DNA of 12,066 bases from SG8-39 sp041558415 (GCA_041558415.1 JBFFEY010000082.1:1-12066), one strand, 5' to 3'; shown: positions 1-6,734, numbered from the stretch's first letter. Program-made: numbers and translations. The notes: a model not told the origin generated them from the letters alone.

Positions 1-228
1 GCGCCGCCGCTCGACAGCAGCGCGCATGCCTGGCACCACGAGGACGCGCAGCTGCTGACGATGATCCTCGACAAGCCTGCGCCGGACTCGCTGATGCCGG
101 CATGGCGCGGCGTGCTGTCGCGCGAGGACGCGCTCGACCTCGTGGCGTACATGAAGTCGCTCTGGACGCCTTACATCCGTGCGAACTGCCAGGGCGCGAA
201 GCACATGAACTGCATGTCGCATCAGTGA
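1..228 (+). CDS. c-type cytochrome, C-terminal part (cut by left edge)
   Basis: The reading frame is open from the first base and ends at TGA 226-228, giving 75 residues; the start and any CXXCH heme motif lie outside the window. The call rests on likeness to the complete lipoprotein cytochrome at 11541-11972. Both share a WHH motif followed by an acidic residue, then MPA, then GVLS, then an AY..S.W helix near the end. In class I cytochromes the Met of MPA is the usual axial heme ligand. Unlike the paralogue, this protein ends in a tail with two Cys, two Met and two His (NCQGAKHMNCMSHQ), which could bind metal; that is inference. It is probably periplasmic. The gene after it begins only 26 bases downstream. 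The family call is fairly safe; the electron partner is unknown. Confidence 0.72.
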   Translation, partial: APPLDSSAHAWHHEDAQLLTMILDKPAPDSLMPAWRGVLSREDALDLVAYMKSLWTPYIRANCQGAKHMNCMSHQ

Positions 229-254
229 CGCGTTTCTCTTACGGATGATCGAAC

Positions 255-1055
255 ATGACGGATCGAGAAAGACAGTGCTGCAGATGCGGAGCCGCCATCG
301 CGGGGCCTCCGTATCTTGCCGCTGGCAATGATCTTTGCTGCGAGCATTGCTATCTCCAGCGGTACCCGCTCGAGGCCGCGCCGGCATCGCTCATCTCAGA
401 GATCGAAGCGTTTGCCGAAGCGTTGGCCGCCGCGCTCGATCTCAGAGAGCACGAGACCGGCGCGCATTCGAAGCGTGTCGCCTGCCACACGCTGGTCCTC
501 GCCAAGCGCTTCAGCGATGTGCCAGTGTTGCTGCGGCAGATCTACTGGGGCGCGCTGTTGCACGACATCGGCAAGATTGGCGTTCCGGACTCGATTCTTC
601 GCAAGCCCGGTGCACTGACCGAAGCGGAAGATGCTGTCATGCGCGAGCATCCGCAAAACGGCTTCAACGTGCTGCGCGCGGTTCCGCACATGGAGGGCGC
701 GGCAGAGATCGTCCTGAGCCATCAGGAACGCTACGACGGCCACGGTTATCCGCGCGGGCTCGCCGGGGATGCGATCCCCCTCGGAGCGCGTCTGTTCGCG
801 GTGATCGACGCGCTGGACGCGATCACTTCCCGACGTCCGTATCGGCCAGCGCAGCCTTACGAAGCGGCGAAGACCGAGATCGAGCGTTGTACCGGAACGC
901 AATTCGACCCACGCGCGGTCGAAGCGTTTCTCGCCGAGGAGACCGTGCTGCGCGAAATGGTCGCCGTCAAATGCGGCACGCCGCCGGCGCATATTCTCGA
1001 AACGCCACGGCAAGGCGCAGCCGGCTGCTCGCCATCGACGGGAGTCGTCGCATGA
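255..1055 (+). CDS. HD-GYP domain protein with N-terminal four-cysteine zinc-knuckle-like motif
   Basis: The 266-residue protein has a C-terminal HD-GYP domain (about residues 45-235), the family that hydrolyses cyclic-di-GMP in the cytoplasm. Visible motifs are HETGAHSKRV near residue 65, the HD pair H103-D104 in HDIGKIGVPD, an HP..G motif, H156 and the GYP signature DGHGYPRGL (D161 to P166), and IPLGARLFAVIDALDAIT after it. The metal and catalytic residues appear complete, so activity is likely. In the first 35 residues, C8-x2-C11 and C29-x2-C32 form two knuckles that could hold Zn or another metal; the motif also has extra C9 and C28. No transmembrane segment or receiver domain is seen. 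ATG 255 is chosen although its ribosome site is weak (ACGGAT just upstream). It follows a cytochrome gene by 26 bases and precedes the Rieske gene by 96 bases. Confidence 0.9.
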   Translation: MTDRERQCCRCGAAIAGPPYLAAGNDLCCEHCYLQRYPLEAAPASLISEIEAFAEALAAALDLREHETGAHSKRVACHTLVLAKRFSDVPVLLRQIYWGALLHDIGKIGVPDSILRKPGALTEAEDAVMREHPQNGFNVLRAVPHMEGAAEIVLSHQERYDGHGYPRGLAGDAIPLGARLFAVIDALDAITSRRPYRPAQPYEAAKTEIERCTGTQFDPRAVEAFLAEETVLREMVAVKCGTPPAHILETPRQGAAGCSPSTGVVA

Positions 1056-1112
1056 GAGTTCGAGAAGGGTTCGAGCAGGCCGAACGACGATTGCCGTACC
1101 GGATACCCCCGG

Positions 1113-1129
1113 ATCGCACCGGGTGCGAT
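1113..1129. promoter_or_regulatory. perfect 8-bp inverted repeat upstream of the Rieske gene (operator or mRNA hairpin)
   Basis: The gap 1056-1151 holds ATCGCACC-G-GGTGCGAT, an uninterrupted 8+8 palindrome around one base, ending 22 bases before the Rieske start codon and 11 bases before its ribosome site. Two direct copies of CCGGAT (1099-1104 and 1109-1114) lie just in front and run into it. A weaker 5-bp inverted repeat, GTTCG/CGAAC (1069-1073 and 1081-1085), lies further upstream. The main palindrome could be an operator for a dimeric repressor or a small leader hairpin. I see no convincing -35/-10 pair, so the promoter itself is not located. Confidence 0.4.
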
Positions 1130-1140
1130 GTGTAGGCGCG

Positions 1141-1146
1141 AGGAGG
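1141..1146 (+). promoter_or_regulatory. ribosome binding site AGGAGG that fixes the Rieske start
   Basis: A perfect AGGAGG lies 5 bases before ATG 1152. An in-frame ATG at 1128 would extend the protein by eight residues, but it lies within the palindrome and has no ribosome site, so 1152 is preferred. Confidence 0.8.
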
Positions 1147-1151
1147 GATTC

Positions 1152-1760
1152 ATGACCGACGCCAAGACGTTCGACGACAATCCGAATCCTGCACGTCGCA
1201 AGCTACTCGTGCAGGCGACCGGCGCGGTCGGCGGCGCTGCGCTCGCGGCAGCGAGCTACCCGTTCTTCGCGAGCCTCGCGCCGAGCGAGCGCGCGAAGTC
1301 GGCCGGCGCGCCGGTCGAGTTCGACATCGCGCCGCTCCGGCCGGGGCAGCTCGAGACGCTCGAGTGGCGTGGCAAGCCGATCTGGGTGCTGCGCCGAACG
1401 CCCGAGATGCTGGCCGGCCTGAAGACGGTGGAGGGTCTGCTGTCGGACCCTGGCTCGGAGGTGACTTCGCAGCAGCCGAAGTACGCGCGCAACCGCGGCC
1501 GGTCGATCAACGAGGAGGTATTCGTCACCGTCGCGCTGTGTACGCACCTAGGCTGCATACCGAGCTATTACCGGGAGCCGGACTCGATCCAGCCCGGATG
1601 GCCGGGGGGGTTCTACTGCCCCTGTCATGGGTCGAAATTCGATCTCGCGGGCCGCGTCTACAAAGGCTCGCCCGCGCCGACCAATCTCGTCATTCCGCCG
1701 CATCGCTATGAGGGATCGACCCGGCTGGTCGTCGGCATCGACGCCTCGGGGGAGGCGTGA
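1152..1760 (+). CDS. petA: Rieske [2Fe-2S] protein, ubiquinol-cytochrome c reductase iron-sulfur subunit type
   Basis: The 202-residue protein has the length of a bacterial bc1 Rieske subunit. An N-terminal signal anchor (ARRKLLVQATG followed by a hydrophobic run to about residue 40) resembles the Tat-dependent anchor of this family. Cluster motifs are complete: CTHLGC (C130, H132, C135) and CPCHGS (C156, C158, H159). By homology to bc1 Rieske proteins, C130, H132, C156 and H159 hold the cluster and C135-C158 form the disulfide. The function would be electron transfer from quinol to a cytochrome c at the periplasmic face. What is odd is the context: the usual cytochrome b and c1 genes do not follow. 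The next gene is a small monoheme cytochrome c, overlapping or adjoining the stop, then a beta-propeller. It may be a second, specialised Rieske copy or may work with a cytochrome b encoded elsewhere. Confidence 0.92.
   Translation: MTDAKTFDDNPNPARRKLLVQATGAVGGAALAAASYPFFASLAPSERAKSAGAPVEFDIAPLRPGQLETLEWRGKPIWVLRRTPEMLAGLKTVEGLLSDPGSEVTSQQPKYARNRGRSINEEVFVTVALCTHLGCIPSYYREPDSIQPGWPGGFYCPCHGSKFDLAGRVYKGSPAPTNLVIPPHRYEGSTRLVVGIDASGEA
1751..1755 (+). promoter_or_regulatory. ribosome binding site GGAGG inside the end of the Rieske gene
   Basis: GGAGG lies in the last codons of the Rieske gene, 7 bases before ATG 1763. This favours ATG 1763 over the in-frame GTG 1757, whose GTGA overlaps the Rieske stop but sits only one base after GGAGG. 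Either start implies translational coupling. Confidence 0.6.
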
Positions 1761-1762
1761 AA

Positions 1763-2125
1763 ATGATGCGAAATCCGGCAGCAATGGTCGTGGCGTCGTG
1801 CGCGTACAAACTGCTGCTCGCGGCGACGCTGTCGACCGCCGCGCTTCCGGTCGTTGGGCAAGCATCCGGGCGCGACATATACATGAACAGCTGCGTCGCA
1901 TGCCATGGACCCGATGGTCAGGGCGCACTGCCCGGCGTACCGGATCTCGTCGCAGGCGATTGGCCCGCGGGGCTGGACGATGCAACCTTGCTGAAGCGTA
2001 TTCGCGACGGCTTTCAGAGCCCGCGATCTCCGCTCGCGATGCCGCCCAAGGGCGGCAACCCTGCGCTGTCGGAAGCAGATCTGAGGGCCGTGCTCAACTA
2101 TATGAAGACGATGCTCGCGCGCTGA
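1763..2125 (+). CDS. small periplasmic monoheme cytochrome c
   Basis: The 120-residue protein has a signal peptide (residues 1 to about 34, hydrophobic core KLLLAATLSTAALPVV) and a single heme-attachment motif CVACH at residues 44-48. The conserved Gly-containing loop GVPDLV follows, then LAMPPKGGN, whose Met is the likely axial ligand, and a C-terminal helix LSEADLRAVLNYMKTM. This is a class I, c4/c5-like soluble cytochrome of ordinary length. It should accept electrons in the periplasm, and the adjoining Rieske gene makes the Rieske protein the natural donor (inference). GTG 1757 is an alternative start adding two residues. The beta-propeller gene follows 26 bases after the stop, so the three genes look like one operon. 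Confidence 0.9.
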   Translation: MMRNPAAMVVASCAYKLLLAATLSTAALPVVGQASGRDIYMNSCVACHGPDGQGALPGVPDLVAGDWPAGLDDATLLKRIRDGFQSPRSPLAMPPKGGNPALSEADLRAVLNYMKTMLAR

Positions 2126-2151
2126 TGTCCCATCTCAATCGAGGAGTCATT

Positions 2152-3141
2152 ATGAAGCAGATCCGGTTTGTGGCCTTTGTGGCGCTTGGCGCTGCCCTCA
2201 TTGCGCGGGCGGCGGGGGCGGCACCGACCGTCTACATACCGCTTGGCAGCGGCAACCAGGTGATCGCCGTCGACGCGGCGAGCGATCGCATCACCAACAG
2301 CTACGATGGCGTGAAGAACCCGCACGGCTTGGTGACCACGCCCGACGGCGAGTACCTGATCGTCGGCAGCCTGAGCGAGACGCCGCTTCCGCAGGGTACG
2401 CCCGCCGACACACCGAACAGCATGCTCTACGTGGTGCATCCGGCGCACGGCCATGTCATGTCGACCGTTCCGGTCTCCGGCTGGACGCACCACCAGGCGA
2501 TCACGCCGGACGGCAAGTACGTGATCTCGACCCATCCCACACGCGGCGGCATTAGCGTCGTCGACGTCGCCGCGAACCGCGTCGTGCGGACCGTCGAAAC
2601 GGGGCCCGCGCCGAACTACTCGCTCGTCACGAAGGACGGCAAGCGCGTCTTCGTCAGCAACAGCGGCAACGGCACGATCAGCGAGATCGACACCGCGGGC
2701 TGGACGGTCATCCGAACGCTCGAAGCAGGGCCAACGCCCGAGCACCTGGTGATGGACGAGGCCGGCGGGCGTATCTACGCTGCAAGCGGCCGCACCGGGC
2801 AGGTGAGCGCAATCTCTATCAAGAGCGGAAAGATCGAGCGCTCCTACGACCTCGGCAAGCGACTGCATGGACTCGATTTCGGCGACGACGGCAAGACCCT
2901 GTTCATCACGGTGATCTCCGACGAAAAGCTGGTCGCGCTCAACCCCGACACCGGCGCTATCCGCTCGCGCCGGCTCGCGCCGGCGCCGTACCACCTGGGT
3001 GCCGTGCGCGGCACGGGCAAGGTGTACGTCTCGAGCCGCAAGGAGCCGAAGATCTGGGTGGTCGACCAGAAGACGCTCGAGGTCACCGGAACGATCCAGC
3101 TTCCCGCGGGCGAAGGCCATCAGATCGGCGTCGTACGTTGA
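2152..3141 (+). CDS. exported YncE/YVTN-family beta-propeller protein
   Basis: The 329-residue protein starts at ATG 2152 with a GAGGAG ribosome site (2141-2146, 5 bases away). A signal peptide (KQIRFVAFVALGAALIARAAGA, cut near residue 23) sends it to the periplasm. The rest is a run of roughly 40-residue repeats with the pattern x-TPDGKYV-x...-VVD-x-ANRVVRTVETG, matching the blades of YVTN/YncE propellers; six to seven blades fit the length. No CXXCH heme motif and no clear catalytic residues are present, so it is not a cytochrome cd1 itself. Propellers of this type occur beside cytochromes and metalloproteins, but their role is usually unknown; a scaffold or ligand-binding role is possible. 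The chain is free of frame breaks. It is the third gene of the Rieske-cytochrome unit and lies 89 bases ahead of the copper ATPase. Confidence 0.88.
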   Translation: MKQIRFVAFVALGAALIARAAGAAPTVYIPLGSGNQVIAVDAASDRITNSYDGVKNPHGLVTTPDGEYLIVGSLSETPLPQGTPADTPNSMLYVVHPAHGHVMSTVPVSGWTHHQAITPDGKYVISTHPTRGGISVVDVAANRVVRTVETGPAPNYSLVTKDGKRVFVSNSGNGTISEIDTAGWTVIRTLEAGPTPEHLVMDEAGGRIYAASGRTGQVSAISIKSGKIERSYDLGKRLHGLDFGDDGKTLFITVISDEKLVALNPDTGAIRSRRLAPAPYHLGAVRGTGKVYVSSRKEPKIWVVDQKTLEVTGTIQLPAGEGHQIGVVR

Positions 3142-3215
3142 TCGCGCGCAGCGACCGCCTGGCCTTGGTGTCGCTCCTGAGCCTGGGATGCGGGGCGACT
3201 CGCCTCATGCCGTAG
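3138..3215 (+). CDS. possible 25-codon hydrophobic peptide (or lipoprotein remnant)
   Basis: TTG 3138 overlaps the propeller stop as TTGA and opens a 25-codon frame ending at TAG 3213-3215. It would encode a basic start, a hydrophobic core LALVSLLSLGC and a short end, which looks like a lipoprotein signal peptide that stops just after its cysteine. The lipobox is imperfect (Ser at -3, Leu at -2). There is no ribosome site, so translation would rely on coupling to the propeller. It may be a decayed lipoprotein, a coupling peptide bridging to the ATPase, or chance. It fills nearly all of the 89-base gap. Confidence 0.2.
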   Translation: MIARSDRLALVSLLSLGCGATRLMP

Positions 3216-3216
3216 C

Positions 3217-3222
3217 GGAGGA
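3217..3222 (+). promoter_or_regulatory. ribosome binding site GGAGGA for the copper ATPase
   Basis: GGAGGA lies 8 bases before ATG 3231, a strong site at good spacing, and supports the start with the His-rich N-terminus. Confidence 0.75.
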
Positions 3223-3230
3223 CTAGAACG

Positions 3231-5564
3231 ATGCACGAGCACCATCACGAGCACCCCGGACACGACGACGTCAAGGACCCCGTCTGCGGCATGCGCGTGG
3301 CGCTCGATGCCGGCAAGCCGCGCCTCGAGCGCGAGGGCCGTGTCTACCATTTCTGCTCCACGGGCTGCCGCGACAAGTTCGCCGCCGACCCGGCGCGCTA
3401 CGTGAGCGCAGCCGCGCCGCCGCCGGCGAAGCCCGCGCCCGCAGGCACCCAATACACCTGCCCGATGCACCCCGAGATCGTGCGCGACGCGCCGGGCGAG
3501 TGTCCGATCTGCGGCATGGCGCTCGAGCCGATGGGCGTGCCGGCGGCCGACGAAGGACCGAACCCGGAGCTGGTCGATATGCGCCGCCGCTTCTGGGTCG
3601 GTACCGTGCTCACGATGCCGCTGCTCGTGCTGACGATGGGCCCGTTGGTGGGTCTCGGATTCCTGCGCGAGGCGCTCGGCGAGCGCACGGCGCAGTGGGT
3701 CGAGCTCGCGCTCGGCACCCCCGTGATCCTGTGGGGCGGCTGGCCGTTCTTCGTGCGCGGGGTGCGGTCGGTGGTCAATCGCAGCCTCAACATGTTCACG
3801 CTGATCGCGATGGGCACGGGTGCGGCCTACGCGTTCAGCATCGTCGCGGTGCTCGTGCCCGAAGTCTTTCCCGCCGGCTTTCGCGACGCCGAAGGCCATG
3901 TCGGCGTGTACTTCGAGGCTGCCGCGGTGATCGTGGTGCTGGTGCTCCTGGGCCAGGTGATGGAACTGGTTGCGCGCGAGCGGACCGGGTCGGCGATCCG
4001 CGCGCTGCTCGACCTCGCCGCGAAGACGGCGCGCGTCGTCCGCGCCGATGGTACCGAGGAGGAAGTTCCGCTCGAGTCGGTCGCGGTGGGCGATCGGCTG
4101 CGCGTGCGTCCGGGCGACAAGATCCCGGTCGACGGCGTGGTGCTCGAGGGACGCTCTTCGGTCGACGAGTCGATGATCTCGGGCGAGCCCGTGCCCGTGG
4201 AGAAGGTGGCCGGCGACGAGGTCACCGGCGCGACGATCAACGGCAGCGGAAGCCTCGTCATGGAGGCGCGCCGCGTCGGCGCCGACACCCTGCTCGCGCA
4301 GATCGTCGAAATGGTGGCGAACGCCCAGCGCTCGCGCGCGCCGATACAGAAGTTCGCCGACCAGGTCGCAGGGTTCTTCGTGCCCGCGGTGGTCGCGATT
4401 GCCGTGCTGGCCTTCGTCGCATGGGCGCTCTGGGGACCCGCGCCGGCCCTGTCCTACGCACTTGTCTCGGCGGTGGCGGTGCTGATCATCGCCTGCCCCT
4501 GTGCCCTGGGCCTTGCGACACCGATGTCGATCATGACCGCGACCGGGCGCGGCGCGCAGGTCGGTGTACTGATCAAGAACGCGGAAGCGCTCGAGCGCTT
4601 CGCGGGAGTCGACACGCTGATCGTCGACAAGACCGGAACGCTTACGGTGGGCAAGCCCAAGCTGGTTGCCGTGATGCCGCAGCCGGCGCACGACGAAAGT
4701 GAAGTCCTGCGTCTCGCGGCGAGCCTCGAGCGCGGCTCCGAGCATCCGCTTGCCGAGGCGATCGTGGCGGGTGCGGAGGCGCGCGGCGTCGAGCTGGCGA
4801 AGGCCGACGATTTCGAGGCGGTGACGGGCAAGGGGGTCAAGGGCGTCGTCGACGGTCGCCCGGTCGCGCTCGGCAACGCGAAGCTGGTCGCCGATGTCGG
4901 TCTTGAGATCGGTGCGCTCGGTGCTGACGCCGACAAGCGGCGCGACGAAGGCGAAACGGTGATGTTCGTGATTCTCGACGGCGAGATCGCGGGCATGGTC
5001 AGCGTCGCCGACCCGATTAAGGAGACCACGCCAGACGCGCTGCGCGCGCTGCACGCCCAGGGCTTTCGCGTCGTCATGGTGACCGGCGACAACGCGCGCA
5101 CCGCGCAAGCGGTCGCGGGGCGTCTCGGCATCGACGAAATCCGTGCCGACGTGCTGCCCGCGGACAAGGCGCGCATCATCCAGGATCTGCAGGCCGAGGG
5201 GCGCAAGGTGGCGATGGCGGGCGACGGCGTCAACGACGCGCCAGCGCTCGCCCAGGCCGATGTCGGCATCGCCATGGGCACGGGCGCCGACGTGGCGATC
5301 GAGAGCGCCGGCTTTACGCTCGTGAAGGGAGATCTCACTGGCATCGTGCGGGCACGGCGCCTCGCGCAGGCGACGATGCGAAACATCAAGCAGAACCTGT
5401 TTTTCGCGCTGGTTTACAACGCAGCCGGGGTACCGGTGGCCGCGGGCGTGCTCTACCCGTTCCTTGGCATCCTCGTCTCGCCGATCTTCGCCGCCGCCGC
5501 GATGAGCCTGTCGTCGGTATCGGTGATCGCCAACGCGCTGCGGCTGCGGCGCGTCTCGATCTAA
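3231..5564 (+). CDS. copA: P1B-1 copper(I)/silver-exporting ATPase with YHS and heavy-metal-binding N-terminal modules
   Basis: The 777-residue inner-membrane pump should export Cu(I) (or Ag(I)) from the cytoplasm using ATP. In order: a His-rich start (HEHHHEHPGHDD); a YHS module (about 15-58) with DPVCGM and FCSTGC; a CPMHP...CPICGM metal-binding module (77-96); four TM helices; the actuator with SGEP; and two more TM helices containing the transport motif C422-P-C424. Then come the phosphorylation site D466 in DKTGTLT, the SEHPLAEA motif of the nucleotide domain, MVTGDN, GDGVNDAP (D665), and two final helices with YN and M.LSS. The CPC, YN and MxxSS set is the copper signature of the P1B-1 class. 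It has no CxxC HMA domain; the YHS and CPMHP modules take its place, as in CopA/SilP-like pumps of this type. Its stop TAA shares a base with the ATG of the next cytochrome. Confidence 0.96.
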   Translation: MHEHHHEHPGHDDVKDPVCGMRVALDAGKPRLEREGRVYHFCSTGCRDKFAADPARYVSAAAPPPAKPAPAGTQYTCPMHPEIVRDAPGECPICGMALEPMGVPAADEGPNPELVDMRRRFWVGTVLTMPLLVLTMGPLVGLGFLREALGERTAQWVELALGTPVILWGGWPFFVRGVRSVVNRSLNMFTLIAMGTGAAYAFSIVAVLVPEVFPAGFRDAEGHVGVYFEAAAVIVVLVLLGQVMELVARERTGSAIRALLDLAAKTARVVRADGTEEEVPLESVAVGDRLRVRPGDKIPVDGVVLEGRSSVDESMISGEPVPVEKVAGDEVTGATINGSGSLVMEARRVGADTLLAQIVEMVANAQRSRAPIQKFADQVAGFFVPAVVAIAVLAFVAWALWGPAPALSYALVSAVAVLIIACPCALGLATPMSIMTATGRGAQVGVLIKNAEALERFAGVDTLIVDKTGTLTVGKPKLVAVMPQPAHDESEVLRLAASLERGSEHPLAEAIVAGAEARGVELAKADDFEAVTGKGVKGVVDGRPVALGNAKLVADVGLEIGALGADADKRRDEGETVMFVILDGEIAGMVSVADPIKETTPDALRALHAQGFRVVMVTGDNARTAQAVAGRLGIDEIRADVLPADKARIIQDLQAEGRKVAMAGDGVNDAPALAQADVGIAMGTGADVAIESAGFTLVKGDLTGIVRARRLAQATMRNIKQNLFFALVYNAAGVPVAAGVLYPFLGILVSPIFAAAAMSLSSVSVIANALRLRRVSI

Positions 5565-5956
5565 TGCGCGGCCGACGCTACATTGCGAGCGGACTGATGG
5601 TCGCGGCCATGGGAATTGGGACCGTCATGGTTTGGGCAAAAGGCACGCAGATCCCCCGGCCGACGCCGGGAGTCACGCCGAACCCGAGCCTCGGCAAGGC
5701 GCTGTACGAAAAGAGTTGTGCCCAATGCCACGGCACCGACCTGCGCGGCAGCGAGCAAGGTCCGCCGCTTGTACACCGGATCTACGAGCCTTCGCACCAC
5801 GCCGATATCGCATTCCAGCTCGCGGTGCGGCACGGCACGCGTCAGCATCACTGGTCCTTCGGCGACATGAAGCCGGTCGAAGGGGTCTCGCCCGACGACG
5901 TCGCGCACATCATCGCGTACGTCCGCCTCAAGCAGCGCGAGGCGGGTATCCAATGA
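5564..5956 (+). CDS. small monoheme cytochrome c coupled to the copper ATPase
   Basis: The 130-residue protein starts at ATG 5564, overlapping the ATPase stop (TAATG), so translation is probably coupled. Residues 1 to about 26 are a basic start plus hydrophobic core (uncleaved anchor or signal peptide). The heme motif CAQCH is at residues 52-56. GPPLVHRIYEP follows, then HHW, FGDMKPVEGVS (Met a likely axial ligand) and a terminal helix DDVAHIIAYVRLKQ. The mid-region is rich in His. It belongs to the class I cytochrome c group often seen beside copper oxidases. A cytochrome directly coupled to a copper pump is unusual; accepting electrons from Cu(I) in the periplasm is one possible role, as inference only. 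Confidence 0.9.
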   Translation: MRGRRYIASGLMVAAMGIGTVMVWAKGTQIPRPTPGVTPNPSLGKALYEKSCAQCHGTDLRGSEQGPPLVHRIYEPSHHADIAFQLAVRHGTRQHHWSFGDMKPVEGVSPDDVAHIIAYVRLKQREAGIQ

Positions 5957-6077
5957 GTGCCGCGCGATCGTCGTCGGCCTCTGCACGAGCAAGCGACCCT
6001 GTAAGGGACTTGTCCGGGCCGGCGACAAACTTCGATTTTGTGGTTTCCCCGATGCGACGTTGCAGGAAAAGCACTCG

Positions 6078-6734
6078 ATGAACTCGCTGCTTGACAACTT
6101 GCGCGAAGGACCCGACCGTGAAGCGGCGCTCGAGAGCTACCGCCGCCTGGCGCAGGGCTACGATGCATCCTGCCGGCCCATCGAGCGGCTGCGTCTCGCC
6201 GCAATCGACGCGCTCGAACTGAAGCCCGGCGATACGGTGTACGACGTCGCCTGCGGAACGGGGGCCGTGCTGCCCGAGCTCGCGCGCCGCGTCGGCCTGC
6301 ATGGGCGCGTGGTAGGTATCGAACAATCGCCCGAAATGGCGCGCATGGCGGCGGCGCGCTTCCCAGAGGACGTCCTGCCGGCCAATGTCGAGCTGCTCGT
6401 CGCCCCCGTCGAAGAGGCGCGCCCCGGCGCGGCGGCGGATGCGCTGCTCTTTTGCTACACCCACGACGTCCTGCAGTCGGCCCGAGCGCTCGACAACCTG
6501 CTCGCGCACGCGCGGCCGGGCGCGCGCGTCGCGGTCCTCGGCCTGCGCCTGCTGCCCTGGTGGTGGGGCTCACCGATCAACCTGTGGAAGCTGTGGAGCG
6601 GCCGGCGCTACCTGACCACCTACCGCGGCCTGAGGGCACCGTGGACGTTGCTTGCCGAGCGCGTGGAAGCGTTGCGCGTCGTGCGCTGTTTCCACATCGG
6701 CACGAGCTATTTGGCCGTTGCCCGGGTGCGCTGA
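6078..6734 (+). CDS. class I SAM-dependent methyltransferase (first of a tandem pair)
   Basis: The 218-residue cytoplasmic protein has a Rossmann-fold methyltransferase domain. Motif I is VYDVACGTGAVLP (residues 54-66), and the acidic ribose-binding residue is E82 after GRVVGI. YTHDVLQS marks the later strand, and an aromatic stretch LLPWWWGSPINLW lies near residues 155-167. The N-terminus contains YRRLAQGYD, typical of UbiE/phosphatidylethanolamine methyltransferase-like enzymes. The substrate is unknown; a lipid, quinone or small metal or metalloid acceptor would all fit the fold. ATG 6078 is chosen, with AGGA about 10 bases upstream; an in-frame TTG 6060 would add six residues. The preceding 121 bases (5957-6077) are less GC-rich than their surroundings and may hold a promoter, but no clear one is seen. 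A second, distantly similar methyltransferase follows 72 bases downstream. Confidence 0.88.
   Translation: MNSLLDNLREGPDREAALESYRRLAQGYDASCRPIERLRLAAIDALELKPGDTVYDVACGTGAVLPELARRVGLHGRVVGIEQSPEMARMAAARFPEDVLPANVELLVAPVEEARPGAAADALLFCYTHDVLQSARALDNLLAHARPGARVAVLGLRLLPWWWGSPINLWKLWSGRRYLTTYRGLRAPWTLLAERVEALRVVRCFHIGTSYLAVARVR

Noticed and set aside
1627..2151. Long in-frame extension ahead of the beta-propeller
   Set aside because: It runs through the Rieske and cytochrome genes in another frame; ATG 2152 has a good ribosome site and signal peptide.
3150..3175. AGCGAC/GTCGCT inverted repeat after the propeller as a terminator
   Set aside because: The stem is 6 bp with a 14-base loop and no T-run, and it lies within the possible small frame; the downstream ATPase seems likely to be read through.
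3120..5108. 662-codon open frame on the minus strand across the ATPase gene
   Set aside because: It mirrors the ATPase codons, has low-complexity Arg/His/Ala-rich translation and no motif; a GC-rich shadow.
6010..6038. TTGTCC with CGATTT at 17-base spacing as a promoter for the methyltransferase pair
   Set aside because: The -10 match is poor; the low-GC stretch is suggestive but not enough to call.
5953..6081. 42-codon frame with ATGA overlaps at both ends between the cytochrome and the first methyltransferase
   Set aside because: Third codon positions are much less GC-rich than in the neighbouring genes, there is no domain or signal, and the overlaps are easily chance; probably an untranslated gap.
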